From Nymphaea colorata (Eukaryota; Streptophyta; Magnoliopsida; Nymphaeales; Nymphaeaceae), in contig NC_045142.1 in assembly GCF_008831285.2 (NCBI RefSeq), positions 18,539,354-18,603,353 on the forward strand: a stretch of DNA of 64,000 nucleotides, written 5' to 3'. Below are positions 45,537 to 60,324 of the stretch, in pieces. A program made the position numbers and the translations under genes. The notes below the pieces were generated by a model that did not search any database, was not told the origin of the DNA, and saw only the letters and a program-made list of their open reading frames with translations. The number at the start of each line of letters is the position of its first letter. The stretch's first letter is position 1.

Positions 45537-48500
45537 CATAAAGTTTACCTTTTCTCTTCCACCAGAATGACTTGCATGTACATCACCAACCAATGTCAAA
45601 GCCTTGGCAGATTGAGGCATGGCCTTCATTGCCTCCCGAGCAGCATAAAGTGCATCCTTTGTCTTGGAAAGTGTCAAATAAGATTGAACCAACCCTGGAA
45701 AGATTTAGCACCATCTAAGTTTCGAGATAAAGGTAACTACTCTAGCATGACACATCAAAATTTTTACAGGGAGAATGCGGTAAACATGCCTTGATAGGAG
45801 CGAAGATCAGGTCTCAACTCTTGTGCTGCTCTGAAAGCTCCAGCTGCTTCTTCTCGTTTGTTCAATGACAAACATAAATTACCCTAGAATGAATTCATAA
45901 GTTTAGATGTAAGTAAATTCATGTTCAGGTAAGATTCAGACAAAGAAACAAGGCATGCTAGACCTTCATAATGTACCCAGGTACATTTCTGTCATCAATC
46001 CGGAGGCTCTGATTGGAAATGGTAGACATATAAAAACAAATCAGCAACAATATTTAGCAAAAGTCAAACATCTGAGGCAGCAATCTACATTAATGCTAAC
46101 CTTCTCTGCATAAGATAAAGCTCGACCTTTATCATCTTTCCTATCCCATAGCACTGACAAAGTGACGAAGACCTCTGCCCTTGCTGGATCAACATTTAGC
46201 AATTCATGCAACAACCTGTTTAGCTTGGAGTTATCTGATTTTGTCTTTAAAAGCATTGCGTACTCATCCATGTATGTAACAACATATGGATCAACCGCAC
46301 GAGCCTGCACATATCCTTAACATTTAAAACAATTCATATATATCTGCAGAAATGCTAGTAAATGAAGAATGATGGATGACACCTTCTCAAAACCCATTAT
46401 TGCTTCATCACTTCTTCCCATGAGAGCTTCAACCTTCATAGGAAATTGGTATAATGTCAATGACACAATGTGCCAAAAACTATTACAAAGGTGTGAACAA
46501 CAAAGAAGAGAGACATCCTTTTCTATGACGAAACTCATGTGAACAGCAGAAAAACAGCTAGCTAGGAAAGGAAAAAAGGATAACTACCATGATAATAGAC
46601 TGGATACATTTTTAAGTTATGCTCTGAGTGATAATTTTCATGGATCACCGCAGAACATTATAGAACTTTTAGCATGGAATCAATAATGTTATGCAACAAC
46701 ATGGTAGATGAAAACCAGCATGACAAGATCAAGCAACAACACAGGGTAACATTTCCCAAAACATAAAGAGGTGATACTGTAGATAGATAATCCTACAAAT
46801 GCCTGTTGACCAACCTTTGCTATTTCCAGCAAGATGTGTGCATTACAAGGAAAGCGCTGTAACAGATCACAAAAATGTTCCAGACCACCTGTGAAGCCAT
46901 TATTAAAAGGTCATCATACAATTCAGTAAAGATGCCCAACAGCTTTGAACGTCGGAGCAAAGATCTAAACCAAAAGACGTCAAAATAATTAGCACAGCTA
47001 GCATAAGCATGCATACAGGAAAATGTTATTTAAAGTTTGCTTCAGTCTTAGAAGAAATTATCCGATCAGGAAATTAAAGAGACAGGAACAAACTCAACCA
47101 ACACCAGAAATAGACCTGCAGGTGCAATTATACTAAATACTCCAAAGACCACTGAATGTGCAGCAATCCCATCTAACATTACATCAAAAACAATAACTGT
47201 GGTGCTTCGCTTACATGTTTGTCACAAGTTGACCAATCAACTGTGGAACTTAGTATAATAGAACACAATAACTCATGGCAACTACTATTGAGTTACCTAA
47301 TCAATATGTTTGAAATTTTGAATTGCCCACAGGTTGTAATACAAAACGCAACTTTTTAGACTGCTCATTGTACTTTATCTCTTTGAAAAATCACTTTCAA
47401 TGTGGTGCCTTGTACGTCATCTATAGATGAATTCTACTTATCTCAATTAGGTTCCAGCAAGTTATGTTCTTTTATATGGGAATAGTTATTTCAAACATCC
47501 CCTCTCTACTCCACCTCAACCTATTTTAAAATTATGTTCATTATTTAAAAACCTTATGAAACTTCAAATTTCTTTCTCAACAGTAAGATGAGTGTAGAAA
47601 CACACACCAAGATGGAGAGAAAGAGAAGGAACACACAATATACGTGGAAAACCTCAAAGAGAGGTGAAAAACCACGGAGAAGCTCTAACCTAGGTGCACA
47701 ACCGCAACCCTAGGAGAGAGAAAATGTTATTCCACTTAATCAACAATTACACCATAAGTGGGATTAAATAAGAGGGAAAAACGCCTAGGGTACCGAGCCA
47801 CTCTCGGTACCCGTGCCCATGGGACCGGGTCTGGATCCAGACCCGGTTCCCTACACATGATATGTTAACACTCCCCCTCAAGCTTGGCATACATGTCAAA
47901 CATGCCTAGCTTGCTTACATTTTTCTCGAATTGAGATGTACATAAGGCTTTGGTTAGAACATCTGCAATTTGATCTTCAGACTTCATATAAGGTAGGATC
48001 AACTCCTTTGAATCTATGCGTTCCCGTATGAAGTGGCGATCAATCTCCACATGTTTAGTTCTGTCATGCAAAACGGGATTATTCGCAAGATTAATTGCAG
48101 ACTTGTTGTCGCAGTACATCCTCATCTTCTCTTCTGTTTCAACACCAATATCTGCTAGGAGAATCTTTAACCATAACATTTCTGTAACTCCCATAGCCAC
48201 AGCCCTGTATTCAGCCTCAGCACTGGATCTAGAGCAAACTTCCTGCCTCTTACTTCTCCATACAACCAGGTTACCTCCCAGAAAGATGCAGTACCCTGTG
48301 GTAGACCTCCTAGTATCAGTACATCCGGCCCAATCTACGTCAGAGTATCCTTCAATATTAAGTTGGTCTTGCTGAGTATAGAGTAATCCTTTTCCTGGGT
48401 CATTCTTTATGTACCCCAACACTCTTTCTGCACTCTTCTAGTGACAATCAGTAGGAGCATGCATAAACTGACTCAACACATTCACAACATAAGTAATATC

Positions 48501-51500
48501 AGGGCGAGTAAGAATAAGATAGATAAGCTTACCAACCAGCCTCTGATCCGCCCTTTTCCTTCCTCATCTAGGATGTTGCCAGTTTTGATGCTCATCTTTG
48601 TACCAGACTCCATTGGAGTTTGAAAGGGTATGCATCCAAGTTTGCCTGTCTCCTTTAGAAGATCCAGAGTGTATTTCCTTTGGCTCATAACCAGCCCTGT
48701 CTCTGACCGAGCAATCTCTATCCCCAGAAAGTACCTTAGTTTACCCAAATCTTTAAGATCAAATTCAGCAGCTAACCTCTCCTTCATCTTCTTTTTCTCT
48801 TCTTCATCGTCACCTGTGACTATCATATCATCAACATACACAAGAAGAAGACTCACCAGGCCATCTCTCTGCTTAATGAATAGGGTGTGATCACCATTTC
48901 CCTGTTTGTATCCATTTGTCTTCATCACTATCCTCAGTCTTTCAAACCATGCTCTAGGAGACTGCTTTAATCCATACAAGGCTTTCTTAAGATGACAACA
49001 TTTTCCGCTTTGAACATATCCAGGAGGCATACTCATATAGACCTCTTCTTCTAGATTGCCATTCAAGAATGCATTCTTAACATCAAGTTGATCCATGCTC
49101 CACCCCTTTTTCACGGCAAGTGCTAATATGACCCTCACAGTTTTTAGTTTGGCAACAGGGGCAAAGGTTTCAAGATAATCAATACCATATTTCTGGCTGA
49201 ACCCCTTTGCAACAAGCCGAGCCTTATACCTTTCCACAGTACCATCTGATTTGTACTTCACATTGAACACCCACTTTGAACCAACTAAATGAGTCCCTTT
49301 GGGAATATCCACAACTTCCCAAGTGTCATTCTTTGCCAAGGCATTCATCTCCTCTGTCATGGCCTGTAGCCATTTAGGATCCTCTCTAGCATCTTCCACA
49401 CACCTGGGAATAACAGACTTAGACAAGGATGTTATAAAGCATTTGTAATTCTTACTCAATTTCGCATACGAGACAAATCTCTGAATAGGATGAGAAGTGC
49501 AAGACCTGGTGCCCTTGCGCAGGGCTATAGGAAGCTCTTCATTGATTAGACTTGGGTCATCCGGGGAGCTCACAGGATTGGGATTGGTTACATCAACATT
49601 TTCAATCACATCTGTCTTCTTCCTTCTGTACACCTGGCCAAACAAATGATCACGGGCTGTAGGCTGATTATCAACAAGACCCTCGTCCATGTGACGGTCT
49701 CTATCATCTCTGACTGTGTCTGCCACACTGTCACTGGCCTTGTAATCCAAGAAATCCGTAAACTGAATCAACTGATTTGAGGAATACTCTTCACTACTGT
49801 GTCCTAGATACTCCCCCTGAAGAGGATTCACATGAAAGTATGCCTCATGTTCATGGAAGGTGACGTCCCGGGAAACATAGACTTTAGAGGTGGTAGGATC
49901 AACACATTTGTATCCCTTCTGAGTGGAGGAATACCCCAGGAAGACAGCCTTGACAGACCGAGGATCAAGTTTCTTGAGGGTGGGACTATGGTCATGAACA
50001 AAACAGACACACCCGAACACCCGAGGAGTAAGAGGCCAGGGATTCTGAGTAGGCCAAAGCATAGAGTACGGGGAATGGCCCTGCAACACACGGGTAGGCA
50101 TACGGTTGATAAGGTGGGCACTAGTGAGAAGCGCATCACCCCAGTAGCGCTTGGGAACCTGTCGATGGAACAGAAGAGCCCGGGTAACATCAAGCAAATG
50201 GCGATTCTTCCGTTCAGCCACGCCATTTTGGGGAGGTGTGTAACTACATGACGTTTCATGGATAATACCCTTGCTCTTCAAGAAATCATCTAGGGATTGA
50301 GAGACATACTCTCTAGCATTATCGGTGCGAAAAGCTTGGACAGACGTCTGAAACTGAGTCTCAACAAAGGCCACAAAATTTTTGACAATAACGGGAACTT
50401 CACTACGTTCTTTCAACAGATACACGAACGTACAACGGGAGTAATCATCAATAAGGGTCATAAAGTAATGAAAACCACGACAAGTGGGTACTCCCGAAGG
50501 ACCCCACACATCAGAATGAACCAAAGCAAATGGACGAGTGGTTTTATTGAATGAAATAGGGTACGAGGCCCTAACATGTTTAGCCAACTGACACACTTCA
50601 CAGGTGAAGGAGTCCATGGAAACATAATGAAACAAACTAGGAAACAACTTCTTAATCAATGGAAACGAAAGATGACCAAGCCGCTCGTGCCATCGCATAA
50701 TAGTAGATCTGTCTTCCATGCCTGACAACTGTCCACTAGTGGCTGAAATAAGAGCGGACGCAACCTGCACAGGCAGTCTGTAGAGCCCATCAATAGTCGA
50801 ACCAATCCCAATCTTCTGCCCCGTCACCAAGTCTTGTAGAAAACACCGATCAGCAGAAAAGATCAGATTACAGTTGAGCTCTTTAGTAATACTGCTGACA
50901 GATAACAAATTCACAGGAATATTGGGAACATGAAGAGCATTATGAAGACAGTATTTATTTAACAAGGACAAACTCCCTTTTCCAGCCACAGAGATAGAAG
51001 AACCATCAGCCATAGATACACGTTGCTGCCCCGAAGACAATTTGTATTCTTGGAACATCTTAGGGTCCCCTGTCATATGATGCGTAGCACCACCGTCAAC
51101 AATCCAATCACCATGTGAGGAATTACCTTGGTCACTAGTGGCCACGAGAGCTTGGGCTAACTTAGCCCCCTCAGACATGGAAGTATCCTCCTGAGTAGTA
51201 GACAGCCGGCTGATATACGCTTGCAGTTCTTTGATTTGATCGGAGGAAAGCTTAGATTTGGCAACATTTGAAGGACTACTCTGACTAGGCTCAGGCACAG
51301 AAGGACTCCGGCGGCTAGAAGGAGGACGACCCCGGACAAGCCGCCTCTCAGGATGAAGATCCCAACAAAAATCAACAGAATGTCCAGATTTGTTGCAATG
51401 GCTACACCGCCGAACAGGACGCTGTCCAATCCCAGAAGCACGACTAACAAAGGCTGAAGGAGAACTCCCCTGACTGGTGTCAATATGCATCACCTGTCGA

Positions 51501-54500
51501 CGCTGCTCCTCAGATTCCACATGGGCATACACCTCTTCAATTCCGGGGACCTCGTCACAATTGAGAATTTGGCTCCTAATGGATTCAAATTCATCGCGTA
51601 AGCCTCCGAGGAAAAGAAACGTCCGATCCATCCATTCTTTGTCCCAATACAAGGCATGATCAGACCCACAGTGCCAGTCATCATTCACATGGTAGTCAAG
51701 TTCCTCCCACTTAGTCTTTAGGGCTGCAAAGAAAGCGGCTACAAACAAGTCACCCTGTTTAAGAGAGTATATGCTACGTTTGATTTGGTACGTACGCAAT
51801 ACTCTCTTCTTACGGCCATACATCCGTGCAAGCACAGTCCACATGTCGTAGGCAGTCGATTTACGCAAGATCAAAGGCTGAATATCTGCAGAAACAGAAC
51901 TAATAATCCATACTTTAACCTGACTATCTTCCAACGTCCAAGTAGCCCATCGCGGATCGGTTTTTGAAGGTGCAGGTTTCTCCCCAGTAATGTAGGGCAG
52001 GCGACCACGACTGGTTATCCCAATTTCTAGGGCAGCCGACCAAGAGAGATAGTTATCCTTGTTCAACCGGATGGAGGTGACTTGAACAGGCAAGATCTCG
52101 CTCTTGGTATTGCTGCCCGAGTCTAGGGCATCATCGATCTTGAGGGACATCTCCTCGGCCATCACAATCACCAAGGGGAAAGAATACCCAGCACCAGAGA
52201 CGACAAACCAGAAGCAGCGGCCGGCGCTGGACTGCGGCGGTGCGGGAGAGAGCGACGGCAGTGGGCAGCGGTGGCGCGGGACGGCGGCGGTGCTGAAGTG
52301 GGCGACGGTGGCGCTGAAGTGGGCGACAGCGGCGCTGGACAGCGGCAACGCAGCAGAGAACAACCGCGCTGGACAATGGCGGCGTAGCTGGCAGCGCTGG
52401 ACGGTGGCGGCGCAGCTGGCAGCGCTGGACGGCGGCGGCGCAGCAGAGAGCGACGGCGCAGCAGCGGCAGAGAAAAAAAACGGCGGAAACAGCAGCGGCA
52501 AAAAACCCGGCGGAAACACGACTATCACACCAACGATCTCTCACGCGTTGGCTCTGATACCATGTAGAAACACACACCAAGATGGAGAGAAAGAGAAGGA
52601 ACACACAATATACGTGGAAAACCTCAAAGAGAGGTGAAAAACCACGGAGAAGCTCTAACCTAGGTGCACAACCGCAACCCTAGGAGAGAGAAAATGTTAT
52701 TCCACTTAATCAACAATTACACCATAAGTGGGATTAAATAAGAGGGAAAAACGCCTAGGGTACCGAGCCACTCTCGGTACCCGTGCACATGGGATCGGGT
52801 CTGGATCCAGACCCGGTTCCCTACACATGATATGTTAACAATGAGAAAGTCATAGACATTACAACCAGTTCAAAGAGATGGATTATTTTTAAGTATAACC
52901 AACTCAGGTCTGGTTCATCTAGATAACCAAGAGCATGTTGTGGAAGAACTTTGCCACAATCAATGATAATCAGTAACAAATCCTAAACAAGTTTGAATTA
53001 ATTGCCTTGTTTCTGAATTAGCTTTTGCTATGATATGCCACACAAACATGGTTGAATAGAATGATGGATATAAATGTGGCACCCCATTGTCTCACCTTGT
53101 GTGTGCAACAGAAACACACATAAATTTAATGCAATAACAACCTATACTAAAAAAACCGAGGTCATGCATTCTAATTGGATTTCAATAAAAGCTGACAATA
53201 GCAACCGCTAGATACCCAACAACATTAACTATGGTTTTCCATCTTCAACAGAAAAAGATGCTAATAAATTCTGTGCTAAGTCACACGGATACGTGGGTTT
53301 AGCCCACGTATCCGTATCGATACGCTGATACGGGAATTCGGACACGGATACGACATAGATGCGTTTTGGATCGGGTTTGAATCAAACGCGATCTGAACCC
53401 AAAAAAACACCGATTTTAAAACCGATTGAGCTTTTCTCCCTTTAACCCGTCGAGGTCTTCCACTGCCGAAGCGGGAGGTGTTCTCAGATACAGGAAGCGG
53501 GCGGCAAGATTATATCCTATTTTATTGTTTTAGATATTTTTGATACAGGACTAAAGTTGGCCATCTTTCCCTCCCCCTCAATATACAAACTGATATATAT
53601 ACGAAGACATTTTTTTCTGAAAGAAGTTAACGCAATCATCATACAGACAAGATCTACTAAATAAATGAACACATAAACAAAGACAAAAGAGACAAAAGAG
53701 AAAACGAGTCCAGCCTCTTCTTTGTTGGTTCATCGGTTTAAGGCGAGACAAAAGAGAATCGTTGAGATTGTATCAAAATTTTCATTTCTAGGGAAAAAAC
53801 GAGTCCTTAAACCATAAGCTTTGAGCTAACTCACACGGATACGTGTGATAAACAATGTTTTGTTTGTTTTTTTTTAAATTTATAATTTTTTGAGAATATT
53901 ATATTTGCCGTATCCGCGTATCCGAAAATTGTGAAACTTGCCGTATCCGCACCCGTATAGCACCCGCACCTGTGTGACATAGATTCTGTTACATTAAAAC
54001 TACAACTAGCAGCAGTGAAGAAATATTATCCATAAACCTGCATGGCTCTATCTGATTTAGATGGGATAGGACTTGCCAATACAATTGGTGAAAAAAATGG
54101 ATAAATTCAGACAAAATAACAACTCAGATGAAGAAATGCTTTCAAGTTTATTTCCCGATATGTTTGTCAAGATTGATGGTTGACTCAAGCAGACATGGTT
54201 CAACATCAGACTTAGCAACAGTGTTTGAACTATCTGACAACAAAAGAAAAAAAAAAATCAAAACTGACCTTGATACCTAAGGGCAAGTATTTGAAAAGAA
54301 CTATAAACATGTTAAATCCTTATCAACATAACTAAAAGCTAGTAGTTCAACCATACACACTAAAAACTTGCAAGTAACAATCCTGAAAGAATGAAAAATA
54401 TCATGATGAAGTTACCAAGGATACCTTTATAGTCATTTGAGGCAATGCAACATTGGGCCTCTACATAATGCTGCAAAAGGTTTCCAAAATGAAAAGACGA

Positions 54501-57500
54501 TGTTCAAAAAGAATATTTTCATATGAACAAAACAAATACAAAAAAATGCTAATATTCAGCAGCCCAAAAGGACAAGGATGAATTGCATTTCACACATTAT
54601 GAATGATTCATCAATAACTCTCAATAGCGCCATAAAAAATATAAAACTTAAACACCGGCTAAAGAAGTGAAATTAACATGTAAATGAGAAAAAACTTGAT
54701 GGCTCCTTCTCATGACATAAATTCTAGTTGAACCAAGAAAATACTCAAAACGAAGCAATAAGGGCATGCCAAGTTTAGTTGCAGGTTAAGAAACCACATG
54801 CTACTGAAGCCCTATAGATTCGCCAACTTATGTTCCAAAACAAAAGAAAGATGTGAACAGGTTCTGCCAACACACACCTAGGTGGAAATATTCAATCTTG
54901 GGGAACCATCACAAGTATGGCCAGCCTATATTTGAAGAGAATGCCGCATCATCCAGCAGATCATAGAAGAAGGCAACTCAGAGGCTAGAAGGAGGTGACT
55001 CCCGCAGATAGCTGACTCCTTTTCAATAGAAAGGAATAGCCAAGCCCACCCAGCTGGCTGGTGAATCTCGGAGATCTTATTGGCTAGAAAACAGAGACTT
55101 GACTGTTATAATCAAGAGTTCTGATATGGCATTGGTGCTCACAGGAGGTATGCAGAATTACAAGCTACATTTTGTTTGTGTAGCCTCTAACATTTCTGTC
55201 TGTACTTGTTATGTGATATCTATTAATTAAAAGCTTAGGAATCAAAGGCAAGGAAGCATGCCCTAAGACATTTGGAACTTCCCAAGGTTAATCCATGCAT
55301 AATCAAGAGGCAAGCATACAAACACACTCATTTTAGAAGTCTTAAAGTGATGAACGTCTGATTCAACAATTATCCTTCACATGATATTTAATACAACTTT
55401 AAATGGAAGCATAGACCAAAAATCCAAAACCATGTCGACTCACTGAGCATATATATGAGCTCTCCACCAGGAATGTGACCAGAAAATGCATAGCCAGACC
55501 AATTAGAGCATAAATTGAGAGACTATCTATTGTTTTTAAAATGCCAACCACCAGTCGAAAACTAAAACCACATAAGCCACAAAGGCTTCTAAGACACTTG
55601 ACTAGAGTAGCCATCCTCTTTACAACAAATGCACAACTGAAAACAAACAAATACTATATAACATAAACATCAAATACTGATAATCATGAAAAAGAAAAAT
55701 ATAATGTAAACCTCTCTTACAATATATGTACATATGCAGTTCAAGTTATCTTATAACATCCATATAAATGCACACATGGAAGAAGCTAGACAGTCTTACC
55801 CACAACCATCGGCCTGAATCAAAATGGTCAAACGACAGCCTTCCACCTCTATTTGGTGTCTATTGATATCAGAGGAAGATTTAATCAAATGATAAAAAGA
55901 ATTAGCATGTATAATGAATCTTTAAACTCAAACTTTTTATTTAACAAAGAAGAGAATAAGAAATAAAATGACATCCTATCCTCCAATCCACCACATCCCG
56001 GCAAAACTTGAGCAATAGGAGGATGACAAACTGCTTCCTTTTCTTTATTCGGCAGAAAAAAATTGTTCTATCAAATCAAAAGAGGAGGTGTGATAACAAC
56101 TTTTTTGTGACTTGGCAGAAAAAGAAGAGCCCTTATTTATGTCAAATCAAACTGAAGGAGAAGGGACACAACCTTGCAAGTAAACAAGGCAAACCTCAAG
56201 GACAAGCACTGCCGATAAGGGATGGATACAACCAAGCATATTAGGACCTCCTCCCTCTTTGAAATTTGAAGGAAAAGGAGGTAGGAGGCAACACCCATTC
56301 TCTTTTAATTTCGGAAAGATGGACAGAGATGGTGTTAAGTTTCCTGTTATCGACTCTCTCATATCAACTGGAATCAAGAATACTTGTGTAATATGTTCTA
56401 CCTCAATCTCCATCATGCGTTTTCACAAAATTAACAACACTGATTTAATCTCCATGTTTGATATTATTGTTTATTAAATGCTCTATGAACTTATTCTATA
56501 AGGATTTAAAAGTCAATAGCTTGAGCATTTTTGGCTTGTAAAATCCTATTGGAATATGGAGTTCACATTCTTACAATTAGTTCTCTAAAAAAATTACTCA
56601 TGACAGAATATTTAGTTAGAATACATTGCTTGTAGCCTTTTACATATATACATGTATGTGTCTTTATAACACTTAAATGTCTATTGTTTGAAACTTTACC
56701 ATGTTTAACACTGTGTGTGGCTAATTTCAATAATCATGTCATTTTCCATGAAACATAGCTCAGTATAAAAGTAGTGGACTTTTAACTGATAGATGCATTG
56801 AGGAACTAAAATCAAGAATAGTTTCCAGAAATAAGTAGCAAGAAATTCATCTCTGTGAACCATATAGAGAAAAATCATGCCAAGGATTGAAAAAAAAACT
56901 TGCATGAGACAAAAAATTCAAAGTTCATTGATGAGGATATCCAAAATTAACTAGGAGGAAAGCATGAAATTTCTAACAAAAACATGATAAGTACGCTTGA
57001 TGAAGTCATGGACTACTTTCCAACCTGAGGAATTAGTGAAAGAATATCCTTTGCAGAAACACCTAAATCAGCCAACGCTATGATAGCCTCCAAAATATAA
57101 GGGCAATGCCTGCCATAGGCAATATATATTGATCAATGAATGTAAATCCTCTCATTCTAAAAAAATGCAACAGCAAAAAGGACACGGAAAACCCATTTTA
57201 TAAGATTGATAAATTAATTACAAGTTGGTCTAGGACATAGAAAACAATTAAGCATATGTATTGACATGCTAAAAATGCATTACAAGTAGAACTAATCCTT
57301 CCACAAAAGAGTATAAGAGAACATCATCATCTGAACATTTTGCATGCATCCGTAACATAGCCAATATAAAACAACTATCTAGTAGAATTAATACAACAAA
57401 AAAAGAAAAAAAAATAACAAGTTGGTGGAACCAAAAGACTAGAAGATGAGGCGGTCTTGTCGCCACTTACTAGAAGAAAAAAACACACACATGAAGGGAA

Positions 57501-60283
57501 AAGGTGTTGCGCCAATTATCATCTAAAAGGCAAAGAAGCTTAAAAGTTACCATCCTAAAGGAGGATCTTTCAGCTCACAGCAATCAAATTCAGCTCTCCT
57601 TGAAATTCCAGAAATACCCATTCAGAAAACAACCAATTATGTTGTCTCACTTTCCAGACTCTTTCTGGTACTAAAGCATCTAAATTGACCAATTCCTAAC
57701 CGAAATGATTACACCACTCAAAGCTCTGAGGTGATATATGTGTGTATGTATGTATGAATATATATACAGAGAAAGAGTGAGAGTATATACCATAAAAGCT
57801 TAAATTCTTCGGTTTATGGTATCAGATGCTAAACATATACTTGGAAAACATGTCAAGAAACACCATTTTATATTCACCCATCCATCTAAATATGGTTGAC
57901 CTTACAGTATGTTTATTGGGACCGACCATTTACTGGTCAAAAATTACTAGGATACTGCAAAACAATTGATCCAAAAAAAAAAAACTGACCATTTTCCATC
58001 CACCTACCATGCAGAAAATGGCCAAGGTAATACCAGCTATAGGAGCATCACAATCTCAAGTTCTCAATGGCTCGATATAGTGGGGAAAAAACTCTGTTGG
58101 CCATTTTTTCAAACATCCGACAAGAGGAAAATTGCTGGAACTCTGCCATCCATGAATGGCTGCATCATTCAAGCAAATCAGTTACTATCCAGCCAGAAAA
58201 TGTCTATCTGATGGTGGTGACAGTAGTTCCAGCTGACCATAGGACTCAGAGAGAGAGAGGGTACAGTTTCATTCTTGAAAAAGCTGTCCCAATTCATACA
58301 AAATTTATTTTAGAATCTTTTTATTCTCTTTGGTTTTGTATTCAAAACAACAAAAGCTCTTTTTTTCCTTTTTTTTTTTACTTGTGGCTGGGTTTTTATC
58401 TAAAAACCAAATTACAAACTCAGGATTTGTTATCATCAACAGGCCTTCAATGGATTTTAGTTGCATTTTTCCAGTAATATTGCAATATATATTCTGAATA
58501 TCACATTTTGATTTACCTATGAGCAAAGGCACCATAATATGGACACATATGGAAACATATAATATAATAAAAGGAAACAACTTGAACAATCAAATATCAA
58601 TTGAACTAACACCAGATACCACACAAGCCATATATAAACTGAACATACCTCAAACACTCCTTGTATGAAGCAATAGCAGCACGGTTGTGTCTAGTTACCC
58701 GATATAGCTTTCCCATGGTCAAATTCATCCGTAGTGTTCTTGCTTTTGTTGGTATTCCTTCCATCTGTTAAACGAGAAAGTGAAAACATAAATACTTTCC
58801 CCCAAAGCCTAAGAACATCCAGTCACCAGCTAAAACTATAGTTCCTCATGGAGGGAGCCTGGTCATGCCATAGTAGGTGCATTTTTTCTTTATTAGGCCT
58901 TTTATCTACAACAAGTATGTTTCCAAGATTAACATTTATGTCAATCTATGTAGGCATGCCTCCCTAACATTCATGGAACCCATATAAGAAAGCAAAGAAG
59001 TGAGATTCATCTATGTAGGCATGCCTCCCTATATAAATTTCCCTTCACAATTAGCACAGGTTGAGTCAACTGCTTCCAAACAAAATGATCAAAAAAATAT
59101 TGTGTAATACGAATAACACTAATTTAGCCATCCAGCAACATCTGGATGATGGCTGATTTCAATTTTTCATATATATACGTACACACACACAGACATTAGG
59201 GCTTTGGGCACCTGCATTACAATATCTCCAAATATGACATCAATGTCACCCTATGGCATTTCTTGCATCCTAAAAATGAATTTGAGTTCTCCAAACTTAT
59301 AGGATCCACAAAAATGAAAAGGCAATTGTGAAAATCCAATGTGTAGCTTGGATTATAACTTAAAAATCTAAGACCATTTAATAAATGATTTTTCAAACAT
59401 CCAATTTACACATCAGATTCTCATCCCTCTTAGCTTGTAGATTGGGACATTTTGAATTCATCCATACAACTAGATATGCCAACTATAACCTCAAAGAAGC
59501 TACAAAAGCCAGATGACACCCTAGACATCCAACACGAGAGAACATGATTTAAGAATACCACGTATATGCATAAATACACACACATGTACTCTACATGTTC
59601 TACAACAATTAACCTTTGCTTCTTGAAGATTGCACCAAGTGGCATCAAAAACACCTTCTCTGCTATTATCAGTTTATCACATCATACACAAAAGTTTAAA
59701 ATGTCATAACTAAAAAAAAAGATCCCTTTTGGTTTAGTTTCCTTTGAAAAGGTAACCACATGAACAAGCCAACATATTGGAAACAACAGTCTGAAAACAA
59801 AGGACACAAGAGTTAGACACATATCATATACAAAGGGACAGCTGAGCCAATTCACACCTCAGTAAGAGCCGCACGGTTTTCATTCAAACTACAGTGACAA
59901 AGAGCAATCTTGAATTTGATCTGCACAAGAAAGCATAAATATTAGGTCTTCCCACTATGAAAAGAGAAATCACCTTTTGTCCAGTTTGGTGGTAAAATAG
60001 AAAGCCTACCTCATTTTCATTAACTGTTGAAATATTGACAGAGTTTGGAGATGGGGATCGGCTTGCAGATGAGACCATGGTTCTATTGTTTGTCATTACT
60101 TGTTTAGGGTTAGTCTTGCAATGTTGCAAGGCTTGCTTGTATGTATTCTGAAAGCAGGTCCCAAAATCAGAATAACATTCATCAACGATACTGAGGCAAT
60201 AGTGAAACTAGGTCAATGTGCAATAAAGGGTTAATGAGTGAAAGAATAATGGATAAGCATGTTAGGTGCTAACTTCATAAAAA

Positions 60284-60324
<41 letters not shown>

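Larger units (their letters stand above)
47593..52840 (-). mobile_element. Ty1/copia LTR retrotransposon in APC7 intron 9
   Basis: A 5,248 bp element in the same orientation as APC7. Its 278 bp LTRs start TGTAGAAAC/end TTAACA on the plus strand and differ at two positions only. A perfect 5 bp target duplication, ATGAG, flanks it (47588-47592 and 52841-52845). The primer site matches initiator tRNA-Met. The internal region has gag, protease, integrase, reverse transcriptase and RNase H in copia order. With two LTR differences in 278 bp the insertion is young. Confidence 0.98.

Noticed and set aside
49828-50259. Plus- and minus-strand frames of about 140 codons within the copia integrase region
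   Set aside because: They are shadows of the polyprotein frame; the real frame has the integrase motifs.
52104-52637. Gly/Ala/Glu-rich plus-strand frame of 177 codons, and an alternative-frame minus-strand one
   Set aside because: They overlap the GC-rich copia leader repeats on the other strand or in another frame. This is a composition artefact.
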